Assembly (NCBI RefSeq): GCF_040822085.1
Contig: NZ_CP162006.1
Span: 868,001 to 932,000 of the forward strand
DNA from: Rhodoferax sp. WC2427
GTDB taxonomy: Bacteria; Pseudomonadota; Gammaproteobacteria; Burkholderiales; Burkholderiaceae_C
Direction: 5' to 3'
Length of the DNA: 64,000 bases
Shown: one piece after another, positions 8,103-16,772 of the stretch
Layout: each line of letters begins with the position of its first letter
Numbering within the stretch: position 1 is the stretch's first letter
Position numbers and translations under genes: made by a program
Notes under the pieces: generated by a model
Databases searched by the model: none
Told to the model about the DNA's origin: nothing
Seen by the model: only the letters and a program-made list of their open reading frames with translations

Positions 8103-8467
8103 GCGCACTGGCACATGACCCGAATTGCCTGTTTTGCAAAATCATTGCAGGCCAGATTCCATCCAAAAAAGTGTACGAAGATGCCGAACTTTTGGCCTTC
8201 CACGACATCCATCCCTGGGCGCCGGTGCACTTTTTACTGATTCCCAAGGTGCATATCCCGTCGATGTCGCAGGTGCAGCCCGAGCACAGTGCCCTGTTGG
8301 GGCGCATGATGGTGCTGGCGCCCCAGCTGGCGGCCCAAGAGGGCTGCAGACCCTACCCGCAAGGGGGGTTTCGGGTGATGGTGAATACGGGGGATGATGG
8401 CGGGCAGGAAGTGCACCATTTGCACCTGCATGTCATCGGCGGGCCACGTCCCTGGCTCAAGGGTTAG
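8099..8467 (+). CDS. hinT: HIT-family nucleotide hydrolase (HinT-like)
   Basis: A 122-residue histidine-triad protein, hydrolysing adenosine phosphoramidates and aminoacyl-adenylates. The triad is H107-L-H109-L-H111 in VHHLHLHVIGG. The N-terminal segment CLFCKIIAGQIPSKKVYED is the standard HIT start, with a zinc-type Cys pair (CLFC). The C-terminus GGPRPWLKG matches HinT. The gene is the last of the hisI-hisE-membrane protein-hinT unit; a separate promoter follows it before tatA. Confidence 0.93.
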   Translation: MSALAHDPNCLFCKIIAGQIPSKKVYEDAELLAFHDIHPWAPVHFLLIPKVHIPSMSQVQPEHSALLGRMMVLAPQLAAQEGCRPYPQGGFRVMVNTGDDGGQEVHHLHLHVIGGPRPWLKG

Positions 8468-8513
8468 TGCCAGGGGCATCGTGGGGGCGGTAAAGACCGT
8501 CATCTGCGCCGAC

Positions 8514-8519
8514 TAAAAT
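8514..8519 (+). promoter_or_regulatory. Putative -10 of the tatABC promoter
   Basis: TAAAAT lies 28 bp before the tatA ATG in a 79-bp gap after hinT. TAGGAG just upstream of the ATG is the ribosome site. No convincing -35 is visible. Confidence 0.4.
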
Positions 8520-8546
8520 CAGCAACACTTTGTTAGGAGTTATTCC

Positions 8547-8783
8547 ATGGGTTCATTTTCTATTTGGCATTGGTTGATCGTGCTGTTGATCGTGGTGATG
8601 GTGTTTGGCACCAAGAAGCTGAAGAACATGGGCAGCGATCTGGGGGGCGCGGTCAAGGGCTTCAAGGATGGCATGAAGGACGGCGCAGCGTCGGCAGATG
8701 ACGACAAGCCCACGGCGCAGGTGTCGGCCAGCGCTGCGGCGCAAAAGAACACCATCGATGTCGAAGCCAAGACCAAGTCCTGA
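8547..8783 (+). CDS. tatA: Sec-independent translocase subunit TatA
   Basis: A 78-residue pore-forming subunit of the twin-arginine export system. It has one N-terminal membrane helix ([15 protein letters not shown], about residues 7-21), the conserved FGTKKL hinge, an amphipathic helix ([15 protein letters not shown]) and an acidic/polar tail. TAGGAG precedes the ATG. It heads tatABC, whose substrates include the Rieske protein encoded at 13.9 kb. Confidence 0.95.
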   Translation: MGSFSIWHWLIVLLIVVMVFGTKKLKNMGSDLGGAVKGFKDGMKDGAASADDDKPTAQVSASAAAQKNTIDVEAKTKS

Positions 8784-8798
8784 GCCGGTTAGCAATCC

Positions 8799-9266
8799 GT
8801 GATTGACCTCGGCATTTCCAAGATGGCGCTGATCGGCGCGGTGGCGTTGATCGTCATCGGGCCGGAAAAGCTGCCGCGTGTGGCCCGCACCGTCGGCACG
8901 CTGCTGGGCAAGGCCCAGCGCTACGTGGCCGATGTGAAGGCGGAAGTCAGCCGCTCCATGGATCTGGACGAGCTCAAGAAGATGAAGGAAACGATGGAAG
9001 GTGCGGCGCGCGACGTGCACCAGTCCATCCAGACCAACGCCAGCGACTTCGAGAAACAGTGGTCAGAAACCGATGCCACCCCGGCGTTGGCAGACGATGC
9101 CTACACCACCTACCCCGAATACAAGCTGCCGCACAAGCGCTGGCGCACCAAGGTCGGTGCCACGCCACAGTGGTTCAAGGCCCGTGCCGGGGTGCGTACC
9201 AAGGCATTGTCGGGTGCGGCCCGCGTGGCCCGCTACCGGCCCAAGCCCAGTTCCCACATTACTTAA
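8799..9266 (+). CDS. tatB: Sec-independent translocase subunit TatB
   Basis: A 155-residue Tat receptor component. It begins [21 protein letters not shown] from a GTG codon, with the Glu of [11 protein letters not shown] marking the hinge, then a long amphipathic and coiled-coil region ([13 protein letters not shown]) and a basic C-terminal tail. The GTG start is 15 bp after the tatA stop and no better ATG is available. The first membrane helix and the GPEKLP motif distinguish it from TatA. Confidence 0.94.
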   Translation: MIDLGISKMALIGAVALIVIGPEKLPRVARTVGTLLGKAQRYVADVKAEVSRSMDLDELKKMKETMEGAARDVHQSIQTNASDFEKQWSETDATPALADDAYTTYPEYKLPHKRWRTKVGATPQWFKARAGVRTKALSGAARVARYRPKPSSHIT

Positions 9267-9330
9267 AAATCAACAACCTGGGGCCTTTTGGCCTCGGTGT
9301 CATTCTGGGCCAAGCCCGGTGTAAAGCCCC

Positions 9331-10125
9331 ATGTCCGATCCCCACAAAAGCCCCGACGACGAACTAGCCGGAACCGAGCAGCCCTTTGTGCAGCATCTGG
9401 TGGAGCTACGCGACCGGTTGGTCAAGGCGCTGATTGCCGTCATGGTGGCCGCCGGGGGGCTAGCGCTGTACCCCGGCCCCGCGCGGCTGTACGACATGCT
9501 GGCGGCTCCGTTGGTTGCCACCATGCCCGCAGGCAGTACCTTGATCGCCACTTCGGTGATTTCGCCGTTTCTGGTGCCGCTGCAGGTGATGTTCATGGTG
9601 GCGCTGATGCTGGCCTTGCCCTTTGTGCTGTGGCAGGTGTGGGCCTTTGTGGCGCCAGGCCTGTACTCGCACGAAAAGAAGCTGGTGCTGCCCCTGGTGG
9701 TGTCGAGCACGCTGCTGTTCTTCATTGGCGTGGCGTTTTGTTACTTTTTCGTGTTTGGCCAGGTGTTCAAGTTCATCCAGAACTTTGCGCCGTCCACCAT
9801 CAAGGCCACGCCCGACATCGAGGCCTACCTGAGCTTTGTGCTCACCATGTTCCTGGCCTTTGGCATGGCCTTCGAGGTGCCGATTGTGGTGGTGGTGCTG
9901 GCCCGTATGGGCCTGGTCAGCATTGACAAGCTCAAGGCTTTCCGCGGCTACTTTGTGGTGCTGGCGTTCATTGTGGCCGCCATCGTGACCCCGCCGGACG
10001 TGGTGTCGCAACTGGCGCTGGCCATTCCCATGTGCCTGCTGTACGAGGTGGGCATCTGGGCGGCGCAGATTTTCATCAAGCACACCCAGGCTCCGGACGA
10101 AGAAGCCTCTGCTACAAAATCTTAG
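9331..10125 (+). CDS. tatC: Sec-independent translocase subunit TatC
   Basis: A 264-residue six-helix membrane protein that recognises twin-arginine signal peptides. The N-terminal motif EQPFVQHLVELRDRLVKALI carries the conserved signal-binding Glu. FVAPGLYSHEKKLVLPLV is the classic periplasmic-loop signature. Six hydrophobic segments can be counted. The last codons and the stop (SATKS-stop) lie inside a copy of the dispersed palindromic repeat, so the natural C-terminus has probably been reshaped by it. It converges on the protease gene at 10183. Confidence 0.96.
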   Translation: MSDPHKSPDDELAGTEQPFVQHLVELRDRLVKALIAVMVAAGGLALYPGPARLYDMLAAPLVATMPAGSTLIATSVISPFLVPLQVMFMVALMLALPFVLWQVWAFVAPGLYSHEKKLVLPLVVSSTLLFFIGVAFCYFFVFGQVFKFIQNFAPSTIKATPDIEAYLSFVLTMFLAFGMAFEVPIVVVVLARMGLVSIDKLKAFRGYFVVLAFIVAAIVTPPDVVSQLALAIPMCLLYEVGIWAAQIFIKHTQAPDEEASATKS

Positions 10126-10180
10126 CTAAATTGGCTGCCCACGCTTATTCCATAAGCGTGGGCAGCTATTAAATTTGTAG
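10111..10180. repeat. Dispersed palindromic repeat, copy at tatC end
   Basis: Almost the whole tatC-protease gap is one copy: CTACAAAATC, then a perfect 14-bp inverted repeat GCTGCCCACGCTTA/TAAGCGTGGGCAGC around TTCCA, then TATTAAATTTGTAG. It is the most symmetrical copy in the window. Confidence 0.8.
10134..10166. terminator. Bidirectional hairpin between tatC and the convergent protease gene
   Basis: A perfect 14-bp stem with a 5-nt loop (TTCCA) formed by the repeat core. The downstream T-tracts are poor (TATTAAATTT), so terminator function is inferred from the convergent arrangement. Confidence 0.5.
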
Positions 10181-10182
10181 TG

Positions 10183-11334
<1,152 letters not shown>

Positions 11335-11372
11335 GCGCAGATTGTCCTTGAACTTGGACCACAATTCGGCAT

Positions 11373-12131
11373 ATGGCCCACCAACCCGCTGTACTGTCCG
11401 CATTTGACGATCTGCTGCAACCTGCCCGCTTCAAGGACTACGGGCCCAACGGCCTGCAGGTCGAGGGCAAAACCGAGCTTCGCCACATCGTCTCGGGTGT
11501 CACCGCCAGCCTGGCTTTGATCGAAGCCGCCGTGGCGGCGCAGGCCGATGCAATTTTTGTGCACCATGGCCTGTTCTGGCGCGGCCAGAGCGGCACCGTC
11601 ACCGGCTGGATGAAGCAGCGCCTGGCCCTGCTGCTGCGCCACGACATCAACCTCTACGCCTACCACCTGCCGCTGGACGCACACCCCACGCTGGGCAACA
11701 ACGCGCAGCTGGGTCTGCAACTGGGGCTGGAGGGCGTGGGCTGCTTCGGTGACAACGACCTGGGCTTCCTGGGGCAGCGCCGCGACGGCGGTGCATTTGC
11801 GTCCGCCCAGGATTTGGCAGCCCACATAGGAAAACAATTAAATCGGTCTCCCGTGCTGATAGCACCAGCACAAACAGCTATTAAAAAAATAGCATGGTGC
11901 ACCGGCGGCGCGCAGAGTTACTTTGAGGCCGCCATCGCCGCCGGGGCCGATGCCTTCATCACCGGCGAAATCTCCGAACCCCAGGCCCATTACGCCCGCG
12001 AATGCGGCGTGGCCTTCATTGCCTGCGGCCACCACGCCAGCGAGCGCTACGGTGCACCGGCAGTGGCGGGCCACGTGGCAGCCCAGTTCGGGCTGGCGCA
12101 CACTTTTATCGACATAGACAACCCCGCCTGA
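11373..12131 (+). CDS. Nif3-like dinuclear metal-centre protein (YbgI family)
   Basis: A 252-residue member of the Nif3/YbgI family, hexameric toroids with a di-metal site whose cellular role is unsettled. Metal-ligand segments are visible: FVHHGLFW, LYAYHLPLDAH, and near the C-terminus ITGEISEPQ and ACGHHASERYG. KDYGPNGLQVEG is the conserved N-terminal signature. Residues about 161-175 are encoded by a diverged copy of the dispersed repeat. Its stop codon overlaps the pdxA start (TGATG), so the two are co-translated. The upstream gap to the divergent protease is only 38 bp. Confidence 0.9.
   Translation: MAHQPAVLSAFDDLLQPARFKDYGPNGLQVEGKTELRHIVSGVTASLALIEAAVAAQADAIFVHHGLFWRGQSGTVTGWMKQRLALLLRHDINLYAYHLPLDAHPTLGNNAQLGLQLGLEGVGCFGDNDLGFLGQRRDGGAFASAQDLAAHIGKQLNRSPVLIAPAQTAIKKIAWCTGGAQSYFEAAIAAGADAFITGEISEPQAHYARECGVAFIACGHHASERYGAPAVAGHVAAQFGLAHTFIDIDNPA
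11853..11895 (-). repeat. Diverged repeat copy within the Nif3-like gene
   Basis: Read on the minus strand it contains CTATTTTTTTAATAGCTG, matching the left arm of the family (compare CTACAAATTTAATAGCTG in the tatC copy), followed by a degraded GC hairpin. It is much AT-richer than the surrounding coding sequence. Confidence 0.45.
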
Positions 12132-13162
12132 TGAAACCCATTGCCATCACCCTGGGCGACCCTGCGGGGATCGGCCCCGAAACCATCGCCAAGGCCTTCC
12201 GCGACGCGCCGGATGCCACCCGTGGCTGCTTCGTCGCGGGCGATGTGGGCACGCTGCGCCGCGCCAGCGCCCTGGTCAGCGGCCCCGGCCAGCCCGCGCT
12301 GCCGGTGGCCCTGGTGGCGACACCTGCCGAGGTCTGGAGCGTGCCGCCGCAGTGCATTCCGGTGCTACAGATAACGGAGCTGCTTGCGCCCATTCCATAT
12401 GGCCAAATCAGCAGTTTGGCTGGAAAAGTAGCCGCCGATTGCGTGCTGTGGGCCTGCCGCGCCACGCTGCAGGGCGAGCTGGCTGCGCTGGTCACGGCAC
12501 CGCTGCACAAAGAGGCGCTGGCGGCGGCAGGCCTACCGTACCCCGGCCACACCGAGCTGCTGCAATTCGAGGCCGCTGCCTACCTGGGCAAGGCCTTGCA
12601 GGACGTACCGGTGCGCATGATGCTGGCCAACGACGAACTGCGTACCGTGCTGGTCAGCATCCACCTGTCGCTGCGCCAGGCCATCGAGGCCGTGACTTTC
12701 GACAACGTATTGCAAACCCTGCGCATCACCCACCGTGCGGTCGGCGCCGCCCTGGGCCGGGCGCCGCGCATCGGCGTGGCCGGGCTGAACCCGCACGCGG
12801 GCGAGGGTGGCTTGTTTGGCCGCGAGGAAATCGACACCATCGTGCCCGCCCTGCAGGCCGCCCGCGCCGAGGGGCTGGACGTGCACGGCCCGTTTGCGCC
12901 CGACACCGTGTTCATGCGTGCCCGCGCCAAACACGGCCAACCGGGAGAGTTTGATGTGGTGGTGGCCATGTACCACGACCAGGGGCTGATTCCGGTCAAG
13001 TACCTGGGGGTGGAGCAGGGCGTGAACGTGACCCTGGGCCTGCCCCTGGTGCGCACCAGCCCGGACCACGGCACCGCATTCGATATTGCGGGCACCGGCG
13101 TGGCCGACGCGTCCAGCCTGATCGCCGCGTTGCGCATGGCACGCACACTCAGCAAATTTTAG
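12131..13162 (+). CDS. pdxA: 4-hydroxythreonine-4-phosphate dehydrogenase
   Basis: A 343-residue NAD-dependent, metal-dependent enzyme of pyridoxal-5-phosphate synthesis. It starts MKPIAITLGDPAGIGPE, the family signature. Metal ligands lie in APLHKEAL, YPGHTELL, VSIHLSLR and VAMYHDQGLIPVKYLG, and the end RTSPDHGTAFDIAGTG is typical. Residues 78-97 (VLQITELLAPIPYGQISSLA) are encoded by a copy of the dispersed repeat without breaking the frame. The ATG overlaps the stop of the Nif3-like gene. PdxJ, which uses the product, begins at the other end of the window. Confidence 0.96.
   Translation: MKPIAITLGDPAGIGPETIAKAFRDAPDATRGCFVAGDVGTLRRASALVSGPGQPALPVALVATPAEVWSVPPQCIPVLQITELLAPIPYGQISSLAGKVAADCVLWACRATLQGELAALVTAPLHKEALAAAGLPYPGHTELLQFEAAAYLGKALQDVPVRMMLANDELRTVLVSIHLSLRQAIEAVTFDNVLQTLRITHRAVGAALGRAPRIGVAGLNPHAGEGGLFGREEIDTIVPALQAARAEGLDVHGPFAPDTVFMRARAKHGQPGEFDVVVAMYHDQGLIPVKYLGVEQGVNVTLGLPLVRTSPDHGTAFDIAGTGVADASSLIAALRMARTLSKF
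12362..12420 (+). repeat. Dispersed repeat copy translated within pdxA
   Basis: GTGCTACAGATAACGGAG, then CTGCTTGCGCCCATTCCATA, then GGCCAAATCAGCAGTTTGGC. The left arm, the ATTCCATA loop and the closing AATC/TTTGGC elements match the other copies. It contributes 20 codons in frame. Confidence 0.65.
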
Positions 13163-13165
13163 AAA

Positions 13166-13197
13166 TAAAAAAGCCCTCTACCGCTACAGCAGAGGGC
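13166..13197 (-). terminator. Terminator of mscL
   Basis: On the minus strand GCCCTCT pairs with AGAGGGC and is followed by six T. It lies between convergent pdxA and mscL; on the plus strand no T-run follows, so it serves mscL. Confidence 0.7.
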
Positions 13198-13220
13198 GTA
13201 AGCAGCTACTAAAAATGTAG
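13196..13220 (-). repeat. Half copy of the dispersed repeat downstream of mscL
   Basis: On the minus strand CTACATTTTTAGTAGCTG followed by CTTACGC gives the left arm of the family. The right arm is replaced by the GC hairpin that forms the mscL terminator. Confidence 0.6.
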
Positions 13221-13234
13221 TGCTTGAAATATTC

Positions 13235-13663
13235 TTATTTTTTCAGGCTGTCGCGGATCTGGCGCAGCAGCAGCACGTCTTCGGGCGTGACCGGTGCGGC
13301 GGCGGGCGCAGCCGGCTCTTCTTTCTTCAGGCGGTTGATCTGTTTGACCATGATGAAGATGATGAAGGCCAGGATTGCAAAGTTCACCGCCACGGTGAGG
13401 AAGTTGCCGTAGGCAAACACCGGCACACCGGCTTTTTTCAGGTCTGCCAGCGCCATGCTGGTGCCTTCGGGCACCTTGCCCAGCACGATGAACAGGCTGG
13501 AGAAATCGATCTTCCCAAACACCATCCCCACCACCGGCATGATCAGATCGGCCACCACCGAATCCACAATCTTGCCGAAGGCACCGCCAATGATCACGCC
13601 CACGGCGAGATCGATCACATTGCCCTTGACTGCAAACTCCTTGAATTCAGCCATCATGCCCAT
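13235..13663 (-). CDS. mscL: Large-conductance mechanosensitive channel
   Basis: A 142-residue homopentameric osmotic safety valve. The N-terminal helix and TM1 are [20 protein letters not shown] and [17 protein letters not shown]2 is [20 protein letters not shown]; the C-terminal helix bundle is [14 protein letters not shown] at 13663 is chosen (MGMMAEF) because AAAGGGG lies five nt upstream; the frame is open to 13798 but that stretch looks non-coding. A Pro/Ala spacer ([12 protein letters not shown]) precedes the last helix. It is divergent from petA across a 207-bp gap. Confidence 0.96.
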   Translation of the reverse strand: MGMMAEFKEFAVKGNVIDLAVGVIIGGAFGKIVDSVVADLIMPVVGMVFGKIDFSSLFIVLGKVPEGTSMALADLKKAGVPVFAYGNFLTVAVNFAILAFIIFIMVKQINRLKKEEPAAPAAAPVTPEDVLLLRQIRDSLKK

Positions 13664-13823
13664 AAAAGCCCCTTTGTTGGTTAACGTTGAATAACTTCCG
13701 TAGCCCAGTGTGCCGCGCAACCGGGTCCACGAAAATTGATGCAGGTCAGTATTGTCCACAAAATGCCCTCGACACCCGGCATAAAGTGTTGCAGGCACGT
13801 GAAGTCGGCCTGAACCGCTCCGC

Positions 13824-13829
13824 TACAAT
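13824..13829 (+). promoter_or_regulatory. Putative -10 of the petABC promoter
   Basis: TACAAT lies 41 bp before the petA ATG in the mscL-petA gap. The -35 is weak (GTGAAG at about 13799 with 19-bp spacing). Confidence 0.35.
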
Positions 13830-13870
13830 CCGCGGTTGACCCCAAACGAGTGATGATTTTGAGGACCCCC

Positions 13871-14470
13871 ATGAGTGACACCCCAGTCGACACCAGCAAG
13901 CGGACGTGGTTGATCGCATCCGGTTGCGCCGGTGCGGTGGGTGGCGTAGCTACCGCCATCCCTTTCGTGAGTACATTCCAGCCCTCAGAGCGCGCCAAAG
14001 CCGCCGGAGCTGCCGTTGAAGCGGATATTTCCGCCCTGAAACCGGGCGAGAAAATGACCGTGGAGTGGCGCGGCAAACCCGTTTGGATCCTGCGCCGCAC
14101 GCCCGAGCAGGTGGCCGAGTTGCCCAAGCTGGACGGCCAACTGGCCGATCCCCAGTCCTTGCGCAACCCGTCCGAGTTCACCCCGGAGTACGCCCGCAAC
14201 GTGGGCCGCTCCATCAAGCCGGAGTTTCTGGTGGTGGTGGGCATCTGCACACACCTGGGGTGCTCGCCGTCGGACAAGTTCACGCCAGGCCCGCAGGCTT
14301 CGCTCCCCAACGACTGGGAGGGTGGCTTCCTGTGCCCCTGCCACGGCTCTACTTTCGATATGGCGGGCCGCGTTTTCAAGAACAAGCCTGCTCCCGACAA
14401 CCTCCCGGTGCCGCCGCACATGTATCTCTCCGATACCCGGCTGCTGATCGGCGAAGACAAGAAGGCTTGA
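13871..14470 (+). CDS. petA: Ubiquinol-cytochrome c reductase iron-sulfur (Rieske) subunit
   Basis: A 199-residue Rieske protein of the bc1 complex. The cluster ligands are C126 and H128 in CTHLGC and C155 and H158 in CPCHGS; C131 and C157 form the usual disulfide. The N-terminal membrane anchor (residues 14-35) is preceded by SKRTWLIAS, a twin-arginine-type signal in which the first Arg is Lys. GAGGA sits 5 nt before the ATG at 13871. It is followed 7 bp later by petB and then petC in one operon with a terminator after petC. Confidence 0.97.
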   Translation: MSDTPVDTSKRTWLIASGCAGAVGGVATAIPFVSTFQPSERAKAAGAAVEADISALKPGEKMTVEWRGKPVWILRRTPEQVAELPKLDGQLADPQSLRNPSEFTPEYARNVGRSIKPEFLVVVGICTHLGCSPSDKFTPGPQASLPNDWEGGFLCPCHGSTFDMAGRVFKNKPAPDNLPVPPHMYLSDTRLLIGEDKKA

Positions 14471-14477
14471 GGGATAT

Positions 14478-15887
14478 ATGGCTACATTCAAAGAGATCTC
14501 GCCCAACGCCAGCGCGCCTGAAAAGCTGCTGAACTGGGTAGACAACCGCTTTCCGGCCAGCAAGCTCTACAAAGAGCACATGTCCGAGTACTACGCACCG
14601 AAAAATTTCAACTTCTGGTACGTGTTTGGCTCGCTGTCGCTGCTGGTGCTGGTGCTGCAAATCGTCACCGGCATCTTTCTGGTGATGCATTACAAGCCGG
14701 ATTCGAACCTGGCGTTTGCCTCGGTCGAGTACATCATGCGCGATGTGCCCTGGGGCTGGCTGATCCGCTACATGCACTCCACCGGGGCGTCAGCCTTCTT
14801 TGTGGTGGTGTATCTGCACATGTTCCGCGGTCTGCTGTACGGTTCGTACCGCAAGCCGCGCGAGCTGGTGTGGGTGTTTGGCTGCGCGATTTTCTTATGC
14901 CTGATGGCCGAGGCCTTCATGGGTTACCTGTTGCCCTGGGGCCAGATGAGCTACTGGGGCGCCCAGGTGATCGTCAATTTGTTCTCCGCCATTCCTTTCG
15001 TCGGTCCTGATCTGGCGCTGCTGATCCGTGGTGACTACGTGGTGGGCGATGCCACCCTGAACCGCTTCTTCAGCTTCCACGTGATTGCCGTGCCGCTGGT
15101 GCTGCTGGGCTTGGTGGCGGCGCACATCATTGCGCTGCACGAAGTCGGCTCCAACAACCCCGACGGCGTGGAAATCAAGGGCCCCAACGCCCCCAAGGAT
15201 GCCGAAGGCCACCCGTTGGACGGCATTCCTTTCCACCCGTACTACTCGGTGCATGACATTTTTGCGGTCAGCGTGTTCCTGATGGTGTTCACCGCCATCA
15301 TCTTCTTCGCACCCGAATTTGGCGGCTACTTCCTGGAGTACAACAACTTCATCCCGGCCGATTCGCTCAAGACTCCGCTGCACATCGCCCCGGTCTGGTA
15401 CTTCACGCCGTTCTATTCGATGCTGCGCGCCATTACCAGCGAAATGATGTACGCCCTGATTGCCTGCGTGGTGGGCGGTGCGCTGCTGTCGGTGGTCAAG
15501 TTCAAGCTGCCAGCCTTCGTCAAGGCCATCATCGTGGTGGTTGCCGTCGGGGTGGTCGCCATGATGCTGAACATCGACGCCAAGTTCTGGGGCGTGGTCG
15601 CCATGGGCGGCGCGGTCGTGATCTTGTTCTTCCTGCCCTGGCTGGACAATAGCCCGGTGAAGTCGATCCGTTACCGTCCGAGCTGGCACAAGTACGTGTA
15701 TGCCGTGTTTGTCGTCAATTTCCTGGTGCTGGGTTATCTGGGAGTGCAGCCACCGTCGGACCTTGGCGGCCGTGTTTCCCAGGTGGGCACCCTGTTCTAT
15801 TTCGGGTTTTTCCTGCTGATGCCGTGGTGGAGTCGTTTGGGTACACCCAAGCCGGTGCCCAGTCGCATTACCTTCACTGCGCACTAA
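14478..15887 (+). CDS. petB: Ubiquinol-cytochrome c reductase cytochrome b subunit
   Basis: A 469-residue multi-helix protein holding two b haems and both quinone sites. The N-terminal part includes FGSLSLLVLVLQIVTGIF and the haem-ligand segment RYMHSTGASAFFVVVYLHMF; the second ligand pair lies around FFSFHVIAVPLVLLG and LVAAHIIALHEVG. The Qo-site motif in bc1 is PEFGGYFLEYNN here (family PEWY usually), followed by PLHIAPVWYFTPFYSMLRAI. Length exceeds mitochondrial cytochrome b, as is usual for betaproteobacteria, because of a longer C-terminal region with extra helices. Confidence 0.97.
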   Translation: MATFKEISPNASAPEKLLNWVDNRFPASKLYKEHMSEYYAPKNFNFWYVFGSLSLLVLVLQIVTGIFLVMHYKPDSNLAFASVEYIMRDVPWGWLIRYMHSTGASAFFVVVYLHMFRGLLYGSYRKPRELVWVFGCAIFLCLMAEAFMGYLLPWGQMSYWGAQVIVNLFSAIPFVGPDLALLIRGDYVVGDATLNRFFSFHVIAVPLVLLGLVAAHIIALHEVGSNNPDGVEIKGPNAPKDAEGHPLDGIPFHPYYSVHDIFAVSVFLMVFTAIIFFAPEFGGYFLEYNNFIPADSLKTPLHIAPVWYFTPFYSMLRAITSEMMYALIACVVGGALLSVVKFKLPAFVKAIIVVVAVGVVAMMLNIDAKFWGVVAMGGAVVILFFLPWLDNSPVKSIRYRPSWHKYVYAVFVVNFLVLGYLGVQPPSDLGGRVSQVGTLFYFGFFLLMPWWSRLGTPKPVPSRITFTAH

Positions 15888-15903
15888 GCCGGAGATTCTG
15901 ACC

Positions 15904-16674
15904 ATGAAAAAACTGATTCTCGGCGTACTCGCAGCCCTGACCTTGTCCTTCGGTGCAACCTCGGTTGTCCATGCATCGGGTGGCGACACCATTGCCTGGG
16001 ACAAGGCCCCCAACAAGACCAACGACCTGGCATCGCTGCAAAACGGCGCCAAGCTGTTCGTCAACTACTGCCTGAGCTGCCATTCGGCGGCCTTCATGCG
16101 CTATAACCGCCTGCGCGACATTGGCCTGACCGAGCAGCAGATCAAGGACAACCTGCTGTTTGCCACCACCAAGGTGGGCGACACCATGAAAGCCGCCATC
16201 GATCCGGGCCAGGCCAAGGAATGGTTCGGTGCCAATCCGCCCGACCTGACCCTGATCACGCGCTCGCGTTCGGGCCACGGCGGCACCGGTGCCGACTACC
16301 TCTACACCTACCTGCGCAGCTACTACCCCGATGCTTCCAAGCCCACCGGCTGGAACAATATGGTGTTCCCCAATGTGGGCATGCCGCATGTGCTGTGGGA
16401 ACTGCAAGGCGAGCGCAAGCCCGTTTACCAGGAAGTGGAAGAGCACGGCCATGCGGTCCAGGTATTCAAGGGCTGGGAGCAAGTCACCCCCGGCAAGATG
16501 ACCCCGTTGCAATACGAGCAAGCCGTGGGCGACCTGGTTAGCTACATGCAGTGGATGGCCGAACCCGCCCAAAACACCCGCGTCCGTGTGGGCGTATGGG
16601 TGCTGCTGTTCTTGCTGGTGTTTACTTTCTTCGCCTGGCGATTGAATGCCGCGTTCTGGAAAGACGTGAAGTAG
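15904..16674 (+). CDS. petC: Ubiquinol-cytochrome c reductase cytochrome c1
   Basis: A 256-residue protein with a cleaved Sec signal (residues 1-21, ending VVHASG). The haem c attachment motif is C56-L-S-C59-H60. The sixth-ligand Met probably lies in VFPNVGMPHVLWELQG. A C-terminal membrane anchor (VGVWVLLFLLVFTFFAWRLN, about 229-248) ends in KDVK. Ligand and anchor order is standard for bacterial c1. It closes the petABC operon and is followed by a hairpin terminator before sspA. Confidence 0.97.
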   Translation: MKKLILGVLAALTLSFGATSVVHASGGDTIAWDKAPNKTNDLASLQNGAKLFVNYCLSCHSAAFMRYNRLRDIGLTEQQIKDNLLFATTKVGDTMKAAIDPGQAKEWFGANPPDLTLITRSRSGHGGTGADYLYTYLRSYYPDASKPTGWNNMVFPNVGMPHVLWELQGERKPVYQEVEEHGHAVQVFKGWEQVTPGKMTPLQYEQAVGDLVSYMQWMAEPAQNTRVRVGVWVLLFLLVFTFFAWRLNAAFWKDVK

Positions 16675-16720
16675 ACCCCATCTACCCCAACGAGGCCCGA
16701 ACACCGTGTTTGGGCCACAC

Positions 16721-16757
16721 AGAGTGGGCTGCACTGGCGTCCCACTCTTTTTGATTT
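16721..16757 (+). terminator. Terminator after petABC
   Basis: AGAGTGGG pairs with CCCACTCT followed by five T. A second, T-less hairpin (GGCCCGAACAC/GTGTTTGGGCC region, 16693-16715) precedes it. Confidence 0.75.
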
Positions 16758-16772
16758 TTAGGAGCCCCCATC

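Noticed and set aside
13752-13760. TTGTCCACA, a DnaA-box-like 9-mer in the mscL-petA gap
   Set aside because: A single near-match with no partner sites is expected by chance.
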